A DNA stretch of 64,000 nucleotides, from the NCBI GenBank assembly GCA_049322715.1, contig JBMOQP010000022.1, forward strand, positions 40,080-104,079, written 5' to 3'. The DNA is from Thiofaba sp049322715 (GTDB lineage: Bacteria; Pseudomonadota; Gammaproteobacteria; Halothiobacillales; Halothiobacillaceae). Made by a program: the position numbers and the translations under genes. Under the pieces are notes generated by a model. It was not told the origin of the DNA, did no database searches, and saw only the letters and a program-made list of their open reading frames with translations. The first letter of the stretch is position 1; each line of letters begins with the position of its first letter. Below are positions 47,468 through 56,890 of the stretch, in pieces.

Positions 47468-48826
47468 TCAGAGGTAGCGGGCCAGCAGGCCCAGCTCCAG
47501 ATGATCGGCGGGGAGCGGCAGGAGCACGCGCCAGCCGCTGCCGGGAGCCTCGGCCAGTGGCTGGCCGTGGAGGTCGCGCATGTCCTCGACGACGAACTCG
47601 CGGTTGCCCTCGGGCAGGATCAGCTCCATGCGGTCGCCGACGCTGATCTTGTTCTTCACCTCCACCTCGGCCATACCGGTTCCCGGATCGCGGCCGACGA
47701 TCTCGCCGACGAACTGCTGCGCATGATTGCGAGAGGCGCCCTCGAGGTAGTTCTGGTAGTCCTGCGTGTGGTGGCGGACGAAGAAGCCGTCGGTGTAGCC
47801 GCGGTGGGCGAGCGACTCGAGCTTGCCGAACAGGGACGGGTCGAACGGCCGGCCGGCGACGGCATCGTCGATGGCCTGGCGGTAGATCTGCGCGGTGCGG
47901 GCGGCGTAGTAGTGGCTCTTGGTGCGGCCCTCGATCTTCAGGCAGTCGACGCCGATCTCGGTCAGCTTCTGCACGTGCTCGATCGCGCGCAGGTCCTTCG
48001 AGTTCATGATGTAGGTGCCATGCTCGTCCTCGAAGATCGGCATCAGCTCGCCCGGGCGGCTGGCCTCCTCGAGCAGGTAGACCTGGTCGGCGAGCGGGTG
48101 GCGCGCATCGCCGGAGACGCCCGCCTTCATCGCGGCGTTGATGGCGTCCATGGAGATGACCGCCTCCTGCGGGGGGCGAATCACGCCAGCGACATCTTCC
48201 TCCCCCTGAACGGTCTTGTATTCCCAGCGGCACGCGTTGGTGCAGGTGCCCTGGTTCGGGTCGCGGTGGTTGAAGTAGCCAGACAGCAGGCAGCGGCCCG
48301 AGTAGGCGATGCACAGCGCGCCGTGCACGAACACCTCGAGCTCGGTGTCCGGGCACTCCTGGCGGATCTCGGCGATCTCGTCCAGCGACAGCTCGCGGGA
48401 GAGGATCACGCGCTCCACGCCGACGGACTTCCAGAACTGCACCCCGGCGTAGTTCACCGTGTTGGCCTGCACCGAGAGGTGGATGGGCATCTCCGGCCAG
48501 CGTTCGCGTACCATCATGATCAGGCCGGGGTCGGCCATGATCAGGGCATCGGGCCCCATCTCGATGATGGGCTCGACATCGCGCAGGAAGGTGCGCACCT
48601 TGGCGTTGTGCGGCATCACGTTCATGGCGACGAAGAACTTCTTGCCCAGCGCGTGCGCCTCGCGGATGCCGATGGCGAGGTTGTCTTCCAGAAAGTCGTT
48701 GTTGCGCACGCGCAGGGAATACCGGGGCTGGCCGGCATACACCGCGTCCGCGCCATAGGCGAAGGCGTAGCGCATGTTCTTCAGGGTGCCGGCCGGCGAT
48801 AACAGTTCAGGAATACGCATGGACAT
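47468..48826 (-). CDS. trhP: tRNA hydroxylation protein TrhP (peptidase U32 family, YegQ)
   Basis: TrhP/YegQ is a U32-family protein needed for prephenate-dependent hydroxylation of uridine 34 to 5-hydroxyuridine in tRNA. The ~452-residue sequence closely follows E. coli YegQ: PELLSPAGTLKNMRYAFAYGADAVYAGQPRYSLRVRNNDF, HLSVQANTVN, EVFVHGALCIAYSGRCLLSGY, DPNQGTCTNACRWEY and MNSKDLRAIEHV. The conserved cysteines suggest an Fe-S site. The start may be ATG 48826 or 48820. The ribosome binding site is weak, and the divergent gene begins within 20 bases. Confidence 0.92.
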   Translation of the reverse strand: MSMRIPELLSPAGTLKNMRYAFAYGADAVYAGQPRYSLRVRNNDFLEDNLAIGIREAHALGKKFFVAMNVMPHNAKVRTFLRDVEPIIEMGPDALIMADPGLIMMVRERWPEMPIHLSVQANTVNYAGVQFWKSVGVERVILSRELSLDEIAEIRQECPDTELEVFVHGALCIAYSGRCLLSGYFNHRDPNQGTCTNACRWEYKTVQGEEDVAGVIRPPQEAVISMDAINAAMKAGVSGDARHPLADQVYLLEEASRPGELMPIFEDEHGTYIMNSKDLRAIEHVQKLTEIGVDCLKIEGRTKSHYYAARTAQIYRQAIDDAVAGRPFDPSLFGKLESLAHRGYTDGFFVRHHTQDYQNYLEGASRNHAQQFVGEIVGRDPGTGMAEVEVKNKISVGDRMELILPEGNREFVVEDMRDLHGQPLAEAPGSGWRVLLPLPADHLELGLLARYL

Positions 48827-48842
48827 TCGTTTGATAAGCAAT

Positions 48843-49253
48843 GTGCATCATTGTAACCCGGCCCCGGCGCGCAAGCCCGGAAATCGGTCGGAAAAGACCC
48901 GGGCGGGGCTTCTGTTCGTCTACGGGACCCTGATGCGGGGGCAGCCTGCCCATCGGCTGATGCGGGAAGCGCGCCTGCTCAGCCGCGCCACGACTCCGCC
49001 AGGCTTCGCTCTGCACGACCTTGGCCCCTACCCCGCCGCCATCCGCGCAGGCCGGGGCAGGATCCACGGCGAGCTGTACGCGATCCGCCCCTCCATGCTG
49101 CGCAGGCTGGACGCCTACGAGAATTGCCCGCGCGAGTACGAGCGCGACATCATCCAAACGGCGCGCGGGCCCGCGTGGATCTATCTCTACCCGGGAAGCC
49201 CCCGGCGCGGGCATCGGCTTCGGCACGGCGACTGGCGTCGGCGGAGGCAATGA
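48843..49253 (+). CDS. Gamma-glutamylcyclotransferase-like (AIG2/GGCT) protein
   Basis: This ~136-residue protein has the GGCT-like fold. The substrate loop is LLFVYGTLMRGQPAHRLM, and the acidic segment LDAYENCPREYERDII holds the likely catalytic Glu. ARGPAWIYLYPGSPR follows. Relatives release 5-oxoproline from gamma-glutamyl amines or peptides. The start is uncertain: GTG 48843 avoids trhP, whereas ATG 48819 would overlap the 5' end of trhP on the other strand. The tail is Arg-rich (RHGDWRRRRQ). Confidence 0.78.
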   Translation: MHHCNPAPARKPGNRSEKTRAGLLFVYGTLMRGQPAHRLMREARLLSRATTPPGFALHDLGPYPAAIRAGRGRIHGELYAIRPSMLRRLDAYENCPREYERDIIQTARGPAWIYLYPGSPRRGHRLRHGDWRRRRQ

Positions 49254-49311
49254 AAGGGATGCCCACCCGCTATAGTCCGGATACCACCGCGCCAGTCTCA
49301 AGGAGGTGAGC

Positions 49312-51951
49312 ATGACCTGGATCCTCCTCATCCTCGGCCTGCTGTTCGGCCTGTCCAGCATCGGCCTGCCCGGCGCCATCTTCGGCGCGCTGCTCGGCTA
49401 CCTGCTCGGGCGGGTGATCGCCCTAGGCGACGAGCTGCGGGCGGTGCGTGACGAAGTGGCCGCCCTGCGTGGCGCGAAGGCATCCGCGCCGGCCGTGGAG
49501 GTCGAGGCTCATCCACAGGAGCCGGAGGAGGAACCGCCCCCCCCCGCGGAGGCGCCCCTGCCGGAGCCCGCCCCCGCCCCCTCGCCGGCGACGGCCTGGA
49601 CATCCCCTGCCTCCACGCGCGAGGAAAGACCGCCGCTCATCGACCGCCTGCCCGGCCCTCTGCGCGCCTTCCTCGCCGAGGGCAACCTCGTGGTCAAGGT
49701 GGGCGTGGTGGTGCTGTTCTTCGGCCTGGCCTTCCTGCTCAAATACGCCGCCGCGCGCATCGCCTTCCCCATCGAGCTGCGGCTCGCCCTGGTCGGCGCG
49801 GGCGGGGTGGCCCTGCTCGCCCTGGGCTGGCGCCTGCGCGAGCGCCGGCGCGGCTATGCCCTCGCCCTGCAGGGCGGCGGCATCGGCGTGCTCTACCTCA
49901 CCCTCTACGCCGCCTTCCGGCTGTACGACCTGCTGCCCGCCGGAGCGACCTTCCCGCTGATGCTGGCGGTGGTACTCCTGGCCGCCTGGCTCGCCATCCT
50001 GCAGGACGCGCGCAGCCTCGCGGCCCTCGGCGTGGCGGGCGGCTTCCTCGCCCCGGTGCTCACCGCGAGCGACGCCGGCCGCCACGTCGAGCTGTTCAGC
50101 TACTACGCCATCCTCAACCTGGGCATCCTGCTGGTCGCCTGGCGCAAGGCCTGGAGCGAGCTGAACCTGCTCGGCTTCCTGTTCACCTTCGTCATCGGCA
50201 CGGCCTGGGGCGTGCTGCGCTACCGTCCGCAGGACTTCGCCACCACCGAGCCTTTCCTCATCCTGTTCTTCCTCGTCTTCCTTGCCAGCACCGTGCTATA
50301 CGCCCTGCGCCGCGCGCCTGATTTCCGCGACTACGTCCATGCCAGCATGGTGTTCGGCCCGCCACTGGTCGGCTTCGGCCTGCAGGCCGCCCTGATGCGC
50401 GATTTCGAATACGGCCTGGCCTGGAGCGCCTTCGCCCTCGGCGGACTCTACCTGCTGCTGGCCGCGGCACTCTGGCGGCGGGCCGGCGAGAACCTGCGGC
50501 GGTTGACCGAGGCCTTCCTCGCCCTGGGCGTGATCTTCGCCTCGCTCGCCATCCCCTTCGCCGTGGACGGGCGCTGGACCGGCGCCGCCTGGGCGTTGGA
50601 AGGCGCGGGCATCCTCTGGGTCGGCCTGCGGCAGGAGCGGCGGCTCGCGGTCGGCTTCGGCCTGCTGCTGCAGCTGGGGGCTGGCCTGTTGTACCTGCTG
50701 GACGCCCGCCCCATGCCGGCGGACTGGCCGCTGCTCAACGCCGGCTATCTCGGCACGGCCCTGATCGGCCTGGCCGGCCTGTTCAGCGCCTACCAGATGC
50801 GCGCGCGCCAGGCGAGCCCGGTGCTGCTGGTCTGGGGCCTGGCCTGGTGGCTGCTCGGCGGGCATGCGGACCTCGCGCGCACCCTGCCCGGCCACGAGGT
50901 GCTCGCCGCCTGGCTGGCCTATGTCGCCCTCACAGCAGCCGCCGCACGCCTGCTCGCCGAGCGGATCGAGTGGACGGCGCTGCATCATGTCCCGGCGGGA
51001 TATCTCGCGTTTCTGGTCCCGCTGACGTTCGCAAGCCTCGCGAGCCAGTCCCATCCCGCCGCGCATGGCGGCCTCATGGCCTGGCCTCTGGCCTTCGTCG
51101 TCATGACGCTTATGTTGTGGTGGAACGACCGACGGAGCTGGCCGTCCAGCGCCCCTGCCCTGGTGCACGCGGCAACGCTGTGGCTGCTGGCCCTGCTGGT
51201 CGCGCGCGAGCTGGACTGGCGCATCGGACTCGCCCTCGGCCAGGAGGGTATCGTGCGCGGCAGCTGGAGCGAGATCGCCTGGGGGCTGGTGCCCGCCGCC
51301 ATGCTGGCGGGCATCGGCGCATGGCGGCGCTGGCCGGTCGCCGCCCATCCCGGGGCCTACCGGGGCCTGGCCGGCGGCGGACTCACCGTATTCCTCGTCC
51401 TGTGGGTGGTGCTCGTCAACCTGCTCTCGTCGGGCGATCCCTGGCCGCTGCCCTACCTGCCGCTGCTCAACCCGCTGGATGTCGCCATCGGCCTCGTACT
51501 GCTAGTGCTGGCGCGCGACGGGCTGGCGCACCGTGAACTGCGTCCCGCCATGCCCGTCCGGCGCCTGCTGCCGGTCGTGGGCGGCGTGCTCTTCCTCTGG
51601 CTCAACGCCATCCTGGCACGCAGCCTGCACCACTACGCCGGGCTGCCGCTCGACCTGTCGGCCATGGTCGACTCCACCCTCGCCCAGGCCACCTTCTCCA
51701 TCTCCTGGACAGTCACCGGGCTGGTCCTGATGGTTGCCGCGAGCCGCTTCAAACGGAGAGCACTGTGGATGATCGCCGCCGGCCTGCTCGCCGCAGTGGT
51801 GGTGAAGCTGTTCCTGTTCGATCTCTCCGGGCGCGACAGCCTGGAGCGCATCGTCTCCTTCGTCGGCGTCGGCCTGCTGCTCCTGCTCGCGGGCTATCTC
51901 TCGCCCATGCCGCCGGCGCACGAGAAACCCCAGCGGGAGGACACCCCATGA
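49312..51951 (+). CDS. DUF2339 multi-spanning membrane protein
   Basis: The 879-residue protein has the DUF2339 layout. It starts with a membrane helix (TWILLILGLLFGLSSIGLPG), a short coiled coil (LGDELRAVRDEVAALRG) and a Pro/Glu-rich linker (about 65-115). More than 20 hydrophobic helices follow through the rest. Its function is unknown; envelope roles have been proposed for relatives. The ATG at 49312 is preceded at once by AGGAGG; the upstream GTG is inside that site. Its stop overlaps the DUF3999 start as ATGA, so the pair is translated together. Confidence 0.88.
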   Translation: MTWILLILGLLFGLSSIGLPGAIFGALLGYLLGRVIALGDELRAVRDEVAALRGAKASAPAVEVEAHPQEPEEEPPPPAEAPLPEPAPAPSPATAWTSPASTREERPPLIDRLPGPLRAFLAEGNLVVKVGVVVLFFGLAFLLKYAAARIAFPIELRLALVGAGGVALLALGWRLRERRRGYALALQGGGIGVLYLTLYAAFRLYDLLPAGATFPLMLAVVLLAAWLAILQDARSLAALGVAGGFLAPVLTASDAGRHVELFSYYAILNLGILLVAWRKAWSELNLLGFLFTFVIGTAWGVLRYRPQDFATTEPFLILFFLVFLASTVLYALRRAPDFRDYVHASMVFGPPLVGFGLQAALMRDFEYGLAWSAFALGGLYLLLAAALWRRAGENLRRLTEAFLALGVIFASLAIPFAVDGRWTGAAWALEGAGILWVGLRQERRLAVGFGLLLQLGAGLLYLLDARPMPADWPLLNAGYLGTALIGLAGLFSAYQMRARQASPVLLVWGLAWWLLGGHADLARTLPGHEVLAAWLAYVALTAAAARLLAERIEWTALHHVPAGYLAFLVPLTFASLASQSHPAAHGGLMAWPLAFVVMTLMLWWNDRRSWPSSAPALVHAATLWLLALLVARELDWRIGLALGQEGIVRGSWSEIAWGLVPAAMLAGIGAWRRWPVAAHPGAYRGLAGGGLTVFLVLWVVLVNLLSSGDPWPLPYLPLLNPLDVAIGLVLLVLARDGLAHRELRPAMPVRRLLPVVGGVLFLWLNAILARSLHHYAGLPLDLSAMVDSTLAQATFSISWTVTGLVLMVAASRFKRRALWMIAAGLLAAVVVKLFLFDLSGRDSLERIVSFVGVGLLLLLAGYLSPMPPAHEKPQREDTP

Positions 51952-53267
51952 AGACGATCAGCGTCCTTCTCGCCCTGCTGCTGCCGCCCGTCGCGCTGGC
52001 CGAACCACCCCGGCCGGATGACTTCGCCTGGGGCGCCGGAATCGAGATGCCGTCCGCCTCGGGGCTGCAGGTGGTGGCCCTGCCCTACGCGGTGCTGGCC
52101 GGCATGAGGCGCGACGATCGTGGCGACCTTCGGGTGTTCAACGCCGCAGGCGAGGCGGTGCCGCACGGCTTCGTCCCGGCGCAGGCGGAAAGCGCCCCGC
52201 GCGTCCGCCGGACCCTGCCGATCTTTCCCCTCACAACCCTCGATGCACGGGGCAAGGAGCCCCTGCCCGACCTCGAGATCGAGCGCGACCGGCAGGGGCA
52301 GGTCCTGCGCATCACCCGGCGCCCCGGCCCGCGGCCCGAGCGCGCCACGCTCGGCTACCTGATCGACAACAGCCGGGCCGAACTGCCGCTGGTCGAGCTC
52401 GAACTCGAGTGGGCGGCGGGGACCACACAGTTCGCCCGCGTCGCGCTGGAGGGCAGCGACGATCTCGAGCACTGGCGTCCCCTGGCGCAGGCCTCCCTCG
52501 CGGACATGCGCTTTGGCGGCGAGTACCTGCAGCGGCGGACAGTCGCGGTTCCGTCCACCCGCCAGCGCTACCTGCGCCTGCACTGGCTGTCCGCCGAACC
52601 CCCGGCGCTCGATGCCGTGCATGGCCAGTTCCAGGACGCTCCGCCGGAACACTGGGACGAGCATGTGCTGCCGCTGGACCGGGGCAAGGAACCGGGGACC
52701 TGGCGCTTCGACCTGCCCGGTCCGCTCGGCATCGAGCGCCTGGCGCTGGAGCTCGAACGCGACAACGTGCTCTACCAGGGCCAGATCCAGTCACGCCGCG
52801 ATCGCCATGCCGACTGGCGCATCCGTGCCCCCCTGCTGCAGTACCGGGTGCGGGTGGATGGCGAACTGTTCAGTTCCGATCCCGTCCGTCTTGCCGCAGG
52901 CCGCGACCACGAATGGCTGCTGCGCCTGGATCAGCCGGAGGTCGCGGGAACGGAGATGCTGAACGTGCGCATCGGCTGGCGTCCGCAGCGGATCATGTTC
53001 CTCGCCAGCGGCCCCGGGCCGTTCCTGCTCGCCTGGGGCAATCCGTCCATCGAGCCCGCTCCCCGCTTCAGCCCGCTGCCGGAGGCCGGCACCCGCCTGC
53101 CGGCCAAGGAGGCCAGGCTCGGCGAGATCCGCCCCCTCGGGGGCGAGTCCCGCCTGGAGCCCCCTTTCCGCTGGCAATCCCTGTTGCTGTGGGGCGTCCT
53201 GCTGGCCGGCGTGGGCCTGATGGGATGGATGGCGACGCGGCTTGCGCGGCAGATGGGCGGGCGCTGA
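51948..53267 (+). CDS. DUF3999 protein, exported with C-terminal membrane anchor
   Basis: The 439-residue product has a signal peptide (MKTISVLLALLLPPVALA) and a large beta-rich domain resembling two discoidin-like folds (VRRTLPIFPL, DDLEHWRPLAQASLADM, RYLRLHWLSAEPPAL). Near the C-terminus one membrane helix (LLLWGVLLAGVGLMGWMA) leaves a short cytoplasmic tail. DUF3999 genes usually follow DUF2339 genes, as here with a 4-base overlap. The two probably form one envelope complex of unknown role. Confidence 0.87.
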   Translation: MKTISVLLALLLPPVALAEPPRPDDFAWGAGIEMPSASGLQVVALPYAVLAGMRRDDRGDLRVFNAAGEAVPHGFVPAQAESAPRVRRTLPIFPLTTLDARGKEPLPDLEIERDRQGQVLRITRRPGPRPERATLGYLIDNSRAELPLVELELEWAAGTTQFARVALEGSDDLEHWRPLAQASLADMRFGGEYLQRRTVAVPSTRQRYLRLHWLSAEPPALDAVHGQFQDAPPEHWDEHVLPLDRGKEPGTWRFDLPGPLGIERLALELERDNVLYQGQIQSRRDRHADWRIRAPLLQYRVRVDGELFSSDPVRLAAGRDHEWLLRLDQPEVAGTEMLNVRIGWRPQRIMFLASGPGPFLLAWGNPSIEPAPRFSPLPEAGTRLPAKEARLGEIRPLGGESRLEPPFRWQSLLLWGVLLAGVGLMGWMATRLARQMGGR

Positions 53268-53303
53268 GCGCGGGAGTTTCAAAAGGGCAGGAAAGCCCCT
53301 TTG

Positions 53304-53511
53304 AACCCGGATTGTCCATTGGACCGGACTGTCCGCCTTTGTGCCAGCGGATGGGCTAGCGCTTGGCCTACGCGGGGTCTGGCGGCCTGCGGACGGCGTC
53401 TTTGCGCCCGTGCTCCTCACCCATAGACAGGCTATGGGTTCGTCGCCCGTGCGCAAATCCGCTCGTCCTCGGCTACGCCATACTCCCGCGTTCCAATGGA
53501 CAATCCGGGTT
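53304..53511. mobile_element. MITE-like element with 20-bp terminal inverted repeats
   Basis: The ends 53304-53323 (starting AACCCGGATTG) and 53492-53511 are exact inverted copies over 20 bases and enclose 168 bases without a gene. Inside is a second palindrome with matching outer TTTGCGC/GCGCAAA and inner ACCCATAG/CTATGGGT blocks (about 53400-53457). The element fills the gap between DUF3999 and greB. A terminator-like hairpin for DUF3999 (53278-53305) abuts its left end. I see no clean target-site duplication, so it may instead be a large structured intergenic repeat. Confidence 0.55.
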
Positions 53512-53522
53512 TAAACAATCCG

Positions 53523-53999
<477 letters not shown>

Positions 54000-54005
54000 C
54001 GCGAC

Positions 54006-55187
54006 TTAGAGCGTCTCGACCTGGCCCTTCCTGTCGACGATGGCCTGGCTGATGGAGCGCAGGGCCTGGTTCACGTCCTTCAGGCGATTGTCCTTGAGCA
54101 CGCCGCCGGCCGCTCCGGGATGGCCCCCGCCCTCGAAATAGCGGCCGGCGATGATGCCGACATCCACGCCGTTATTGGAGCGCAGCGACATGCGGCCGTT
54201 GCCGCCGACGCGGATGGCCATGTCCATCTTGCCCTGGTTCTCCATCAGTTCCATCACCACGCCGCGGAACACGTCGTGCGGCCAGTTGAAGAAGATGCCG
54301 GCGCGGTAGCCATCGATGCGCAGCATCGGGATCGCGCCCTCCGGCAGCATAAGGGCAGAAAGCTTGTGGAACTTGTCTTTCAGCGGGGTCTCGCTGTCGG
54401 CGTACACGCCATCATCGACACGCCCCTTGAGGAAGTCCTTGCGGAAGTCGTACACCGCACGCTCCAGCTCCTCCAGGCTCGCGCCTTCCTCCATGCGGCG
54501 GAAGAAGGATTCCATCAGGTGGAAGCGGTACTCGCGCTTGGCCTCGTCCAGCGGCGGGGCGAGTTGGTCGTCCTCCATCATCAAGCCGATGAGGAAGATC
54601 GAGCGGTGGAAGCGCGCGTCCTCCTTCAGCCAGCGGTCGCCGACGTCGATGAAGCCGGCCCGCGCGGCGTACAGCGCGCGCGCCTGCTCGTCCAGGTAGG
54701 GCGCGACGGCCTCGAAGGCCAGGCGGCTGGCGCAGCGGCTGGTGTCCAAGTGGTACCAGGCGTGCTTGGCGGCGGCGTCCTCGCCCGTGGCGTGGTGATC
54801 CAGCAGCATGACTTCGGGCTTGGGGCGCTCGCCCGCGAGCGTCTGCTTGAGCATGGCCGCCATGTCCGGGCTGAGCAGTCCGTTCCTGGCCGGAGCGGAC
54901 GGCGCCGCTTCCGCCCCACCCATACCTCCGATGCGGCGGGCCACCATGTCGGCCTGCTCGGAGGTCAGGTTGAGGTCGGTGATCAGCAGCAGGGATGGTT
55001 CCCTGGCCTTGGCCATGTCGGCGAAGATGCGCTCCAGCGTAGCCGGCACGTCGCGGTAGTCGGCGTTGTAATAGCGGGCGCGGAAGCCGGCGGCGCGGGT
55101 CATGTACTGCGCGCCGTAACCGTCGAGGTCGTTGTGGCTGAGGTGGAAAAGGAGGACGTCGCGGTTCGGCAGGATGGGAGTGGTCAT
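54006..55187 (-). CDS. DHH family phosphoesterase
   Basis: The 393-residue protein has a DHH phosphoesterase domain. HNDLDGYGAQ near residue 18 and LLDHHATGED near 137 supply metal ligands, and the DHHA1-like end has GGGHPGAAGG near 358. Relatives cut short RNA, cyclic dinucleotides or 3'-phosphoadenosine phosphate. The Ala/Ser-rich stretch EAAPSAPARN is variable. The ATG at 55187 gives MTTPILPNRDVLLFHLSHND; the longer frame upstream overlaps fieF and is not used. The exact substrate is open. Confidence 0.85.
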   Translation of the reverse strand: MTTPILPNRDVLLFHLSHNDLDGYGAQYMTRAAGFRARYYNADYRDVPATLERIFADMAKAREPSLLLITDLNLTSEQADMVARRIGGMGGAEAAPSAPARNGLLSPDMAAMLKQTLAGERPKPEVMLLDHHATGEDAAAKHAWYHLDTSRCASRLAFEAVAPYLDEQARALYAARAGFIDVGDRWLKEDARFHRSIFLIGLMMEDDQLAPPLDEAKREYRFHLMESFFRRMEEGASLEELERAVYDFRKDFLKGRVDDGVYADSETPLKDKFHKLSALMLPEGAIPMLRIDGYRAGIFFNWPHDVFRGVVMELMENQGKMDMAIRVGGNGRMSLRSNNGVDVGIIAGRYFEGGGHPGAAGGVLKDNRLKDVNQALRSISQAIVDRKGQVETL

Positions 55188-55213
55188 GCGGCAGGGGGCG
55201 TTGAGAGGGCCGG

Positions 55214-56131
55214 CTATTGTGCCGCAGCGTGGGCGGTTGTCCCAAGCACGCCGGCCGGCTCCTCGTGGATCAGGATGTCGGCTCCGGGAAAGGCGCCCTG
55301 GATCGCGGCCCGCACCTCGTCGCCGACGTCGTGTGCCGCCCGCAGGGTGATCGCATCGTCGAGGACGACATACACCTCGAAGAAATAGATGCAGCCGGAC
55401 TGGCGCGTGCGCAGGCTGGCGATGCCGCGCACGCCCGGGACTCCAAGGGCCAGGGCGCGGACCTGTTCGCCGATCGCGGCGGGCAGTTCGCGGTCCATCA
55501 GTTGGTCCAGCGCGTCGCGCGCGATCTGGATCGCGCTCCGGGCCACGTAGGCGGCGATCAGCAGGCCGATGATGGCATCGGCGCGCGGAAAGCCCCACTG
55601 GCTCAGGAGCAGGGCGGCGATGACCGCGAAGCCCGACAGCAGGTCAGTGGCGTAATGCAGGGCGTCGGCGCGGATCGCGGTCGATCCGGTGCGCCGCGCC
55701 ACGCTGTACTGGAAGGTCACCAGCGCCAGGGTGAGGGCGATGGAGAACACCATCACCACCAGGCCGATGTCGTTCTGCTTCAGTGGCTGGGGATTGATCA
55801 GGCGGTCCAGGCCCTGCAGGCTGAGCATGACGGCCGAGCCGAGGATGAACATCGACTGGGCAAGGGCCGCGAGCGCCTCGGCTTTGCCGTGTCCGAAGCG
55901 GTGGTCATGGTCCGGCGGTACCAGCGACCAGCGCACCGCGAGGAAGGTCAGCAGCGAGGCGACGAGGTCGGCGGAGGAGTCGAGCAGGGAGGCAAGCAGG
56001 CTGACCGAATCGGTCAGCCACCAGCCGCCCAGCTTGGCAGCGATCAGGACCAGCGCGGTGGCCAGGCTGGCCCACGTGGCGAGGCGCAACAACCGAGCAT
56101 GCGACTCGGGATTGGACGAAACGGACAGCAT
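55214..56131 (-). CDS. fieF: Cation diffusion facilitator, FieF type
   Basis: This inner-membrane exporter expels Fe2+, Zn2+ or related cations using the proton gradient. The 305-residue product (E. coli FieF 300) has six membrane helices. Metal site A is visible as the DxxxD pair in SLLDSSADLVAS (TM2) and the HxxxD pair in LHYATDLLSG (TM5). The C-terminal cytoplasmic domain has the GVPGVRGIASLRTRQSG and AHDVGDEVRAAI segments. It lies just upstream of the DHH gene. Confidence 0.92.
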   Translation of the reverse strand: MLSVSSNPESHARLLRLATWASLATALVLIAAKLGGWWLTDSVSLLASLLDSSADLVASLLTFLAVRWSLVPPDHDHRFGHGKAEALAALAQSMFILGSAVMLSLQGLDRLINPQPLKQNDIGLVVMVFSIALTLALVTFQYSVARRTGSTAIRADALHYATDLLSGFAVIAALLLSQWGFPRADAIIGLLIAAYVARSAIQIARDALDQLMDRELPAAIGEQVRALALGVPGVRGIASLRTRQSGCIYFFEVYVVLDDAITLRAAHDVGDEVRAAIQGAFPGADILIHEEPAGVLGTTAHAAAQ

Positions 56132-56184
56132 GGGTTAATAATTAGCCTGTATTATCCAGCATCAATTTTATCGAGGAAGTCGCC

Positions 56185-56577
56185 ATGAAACAGACCGTCC
56201 TGATGGAAAAGTATCCGGTGTTCGAACTGGAACTGCCCAAGTCCGAGACCGCCTTCCAGAGCGTGGACGCGATCATCGCCCATCTGAAGGAGAAGATCGA
56301 CGCCCACCCGGTCGCCACCTACATCGCGACCTTCGACCACTACGCCCATACCAAGGGGCTGCCCGAGGGCCAGGTGGCGCCGAACATCCTCGACGCCAAG
56401 ATCATCGTGTTCTGCTTCGGCATCGCCCTGCCCAACCCGCACGTCATGGCGGTGCGCCCGCGCTCCATCGGCGTGGCCGACCTTGGCGACAAGTTCGTGA
56501 TCAACTTCATGGAGCCGCCGATGCCGGTCGCCACCCAGGCGATGGAAGCGTGGGTCAAGGGCTTGCGCAACGCCTGA
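56185..56577 (+). CDS. Conserved small protein, DUF6858-like
   Basis: The 130-residue protein has no signal peptide or membrane helix. It opens KQTVLMEKYPVFELELPKSET and contains IDAHPVATYIATFDHYAHT and PNILDAKIIVFCFGIALPNPHVMAVRPRSIGVAD. I associate this pattern with the DUF6858 family, found in sulfur-oxidising and other proteobacteria; no function is known to me. It is divergent from fieF with 53 bases between and is followed by a strong terminator. Confidence 0.65.
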   Translation: MKQTVLMEKYPVFELELPKSETAFQSVDAIIAHLKEKIDAHPVATYIATFDHYAHTKGLPEGQVAPNILDAKIIVFCFGIALPNPHVMAVRPRSIGVADLGDKFVINFMEPPMPVATQAMEAWVKGLRNA

Positions 56578-56605
56578 CCCAGCATCCTTGCCTGAACATC
56601 CCCGG

Positions 56606-56633
56606 GGCCGGTGGCAAAACCACCGGCCTTTTT
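56606..56633 (+). terminator. Intrinsic terminator after the DUF6858-like gene
   Basis: The perfect stem GGCCGGTGG-CAAAA-CCACCGGCC is followed by five T. It lies 28 bases past the stop codon. Confidence 0.9.
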
Positions 56634-56689
56634 GCGGATCCATCCCTGGACTCACCGATCCACCGGGAGTGGATCTGGACTTGCTCTTG

Positions 56690-56731
56690 GGCAAGCCCGG
56701 AGGGTGCCGACCAAGGATGGTCGGCATCCGC
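56690..56731 (-). repeat. Dispersed stem-loop repeat, copy C1 (type 1)
   Basis: On the minus strand it reads GCGGAT-GCCGACC-ATCCTT-GGTCGGC, then ACCCTCCGGGCTTGCC. The arms are 56706-56712 and 56719-56725. It has the same outer blocks and loop pattern as copies A and B, with its own complementary arms. It lies between convergent genes. Confidence 0.75.
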
Positions 56732-56763
56732 CCTCGGGGGATGCTTCGCATCCCAACGCCGAT

Positions 56764-56840
56764 GGTCCCTCTCCTGGTCCCTCTCCTGGTCCCTTCCGAC
56801 ATCCATGTCGGAAGCCCCTGCGGGGTACGGCCCTCGAGAT
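56764..56840. repeat. Dispersed stem-loop repeat, copy C2 (type 2), with 12-bp tandem repeats
   Basis: First come two full copies and a partial copy of GGTCCCTCTCCT (56764-56794). They run into CTTCCGAC-ATCCAT-GTCGGAAG (56793-56814) and CCCCTGCGGGGT (56815-56826). The hairpin and tail match the copy inside lptG except for compensating arm changes. The 313-base gap between the DUF6858-like gene and the deacetylase gene holds only the terminator and these repeats. Confidence 0.75.
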
Positions 56841-56890
56841 CGGCTGTCGAGAGCGGCCCTCGGGAGCCTGACGGCGTTATTCATGCGCGC

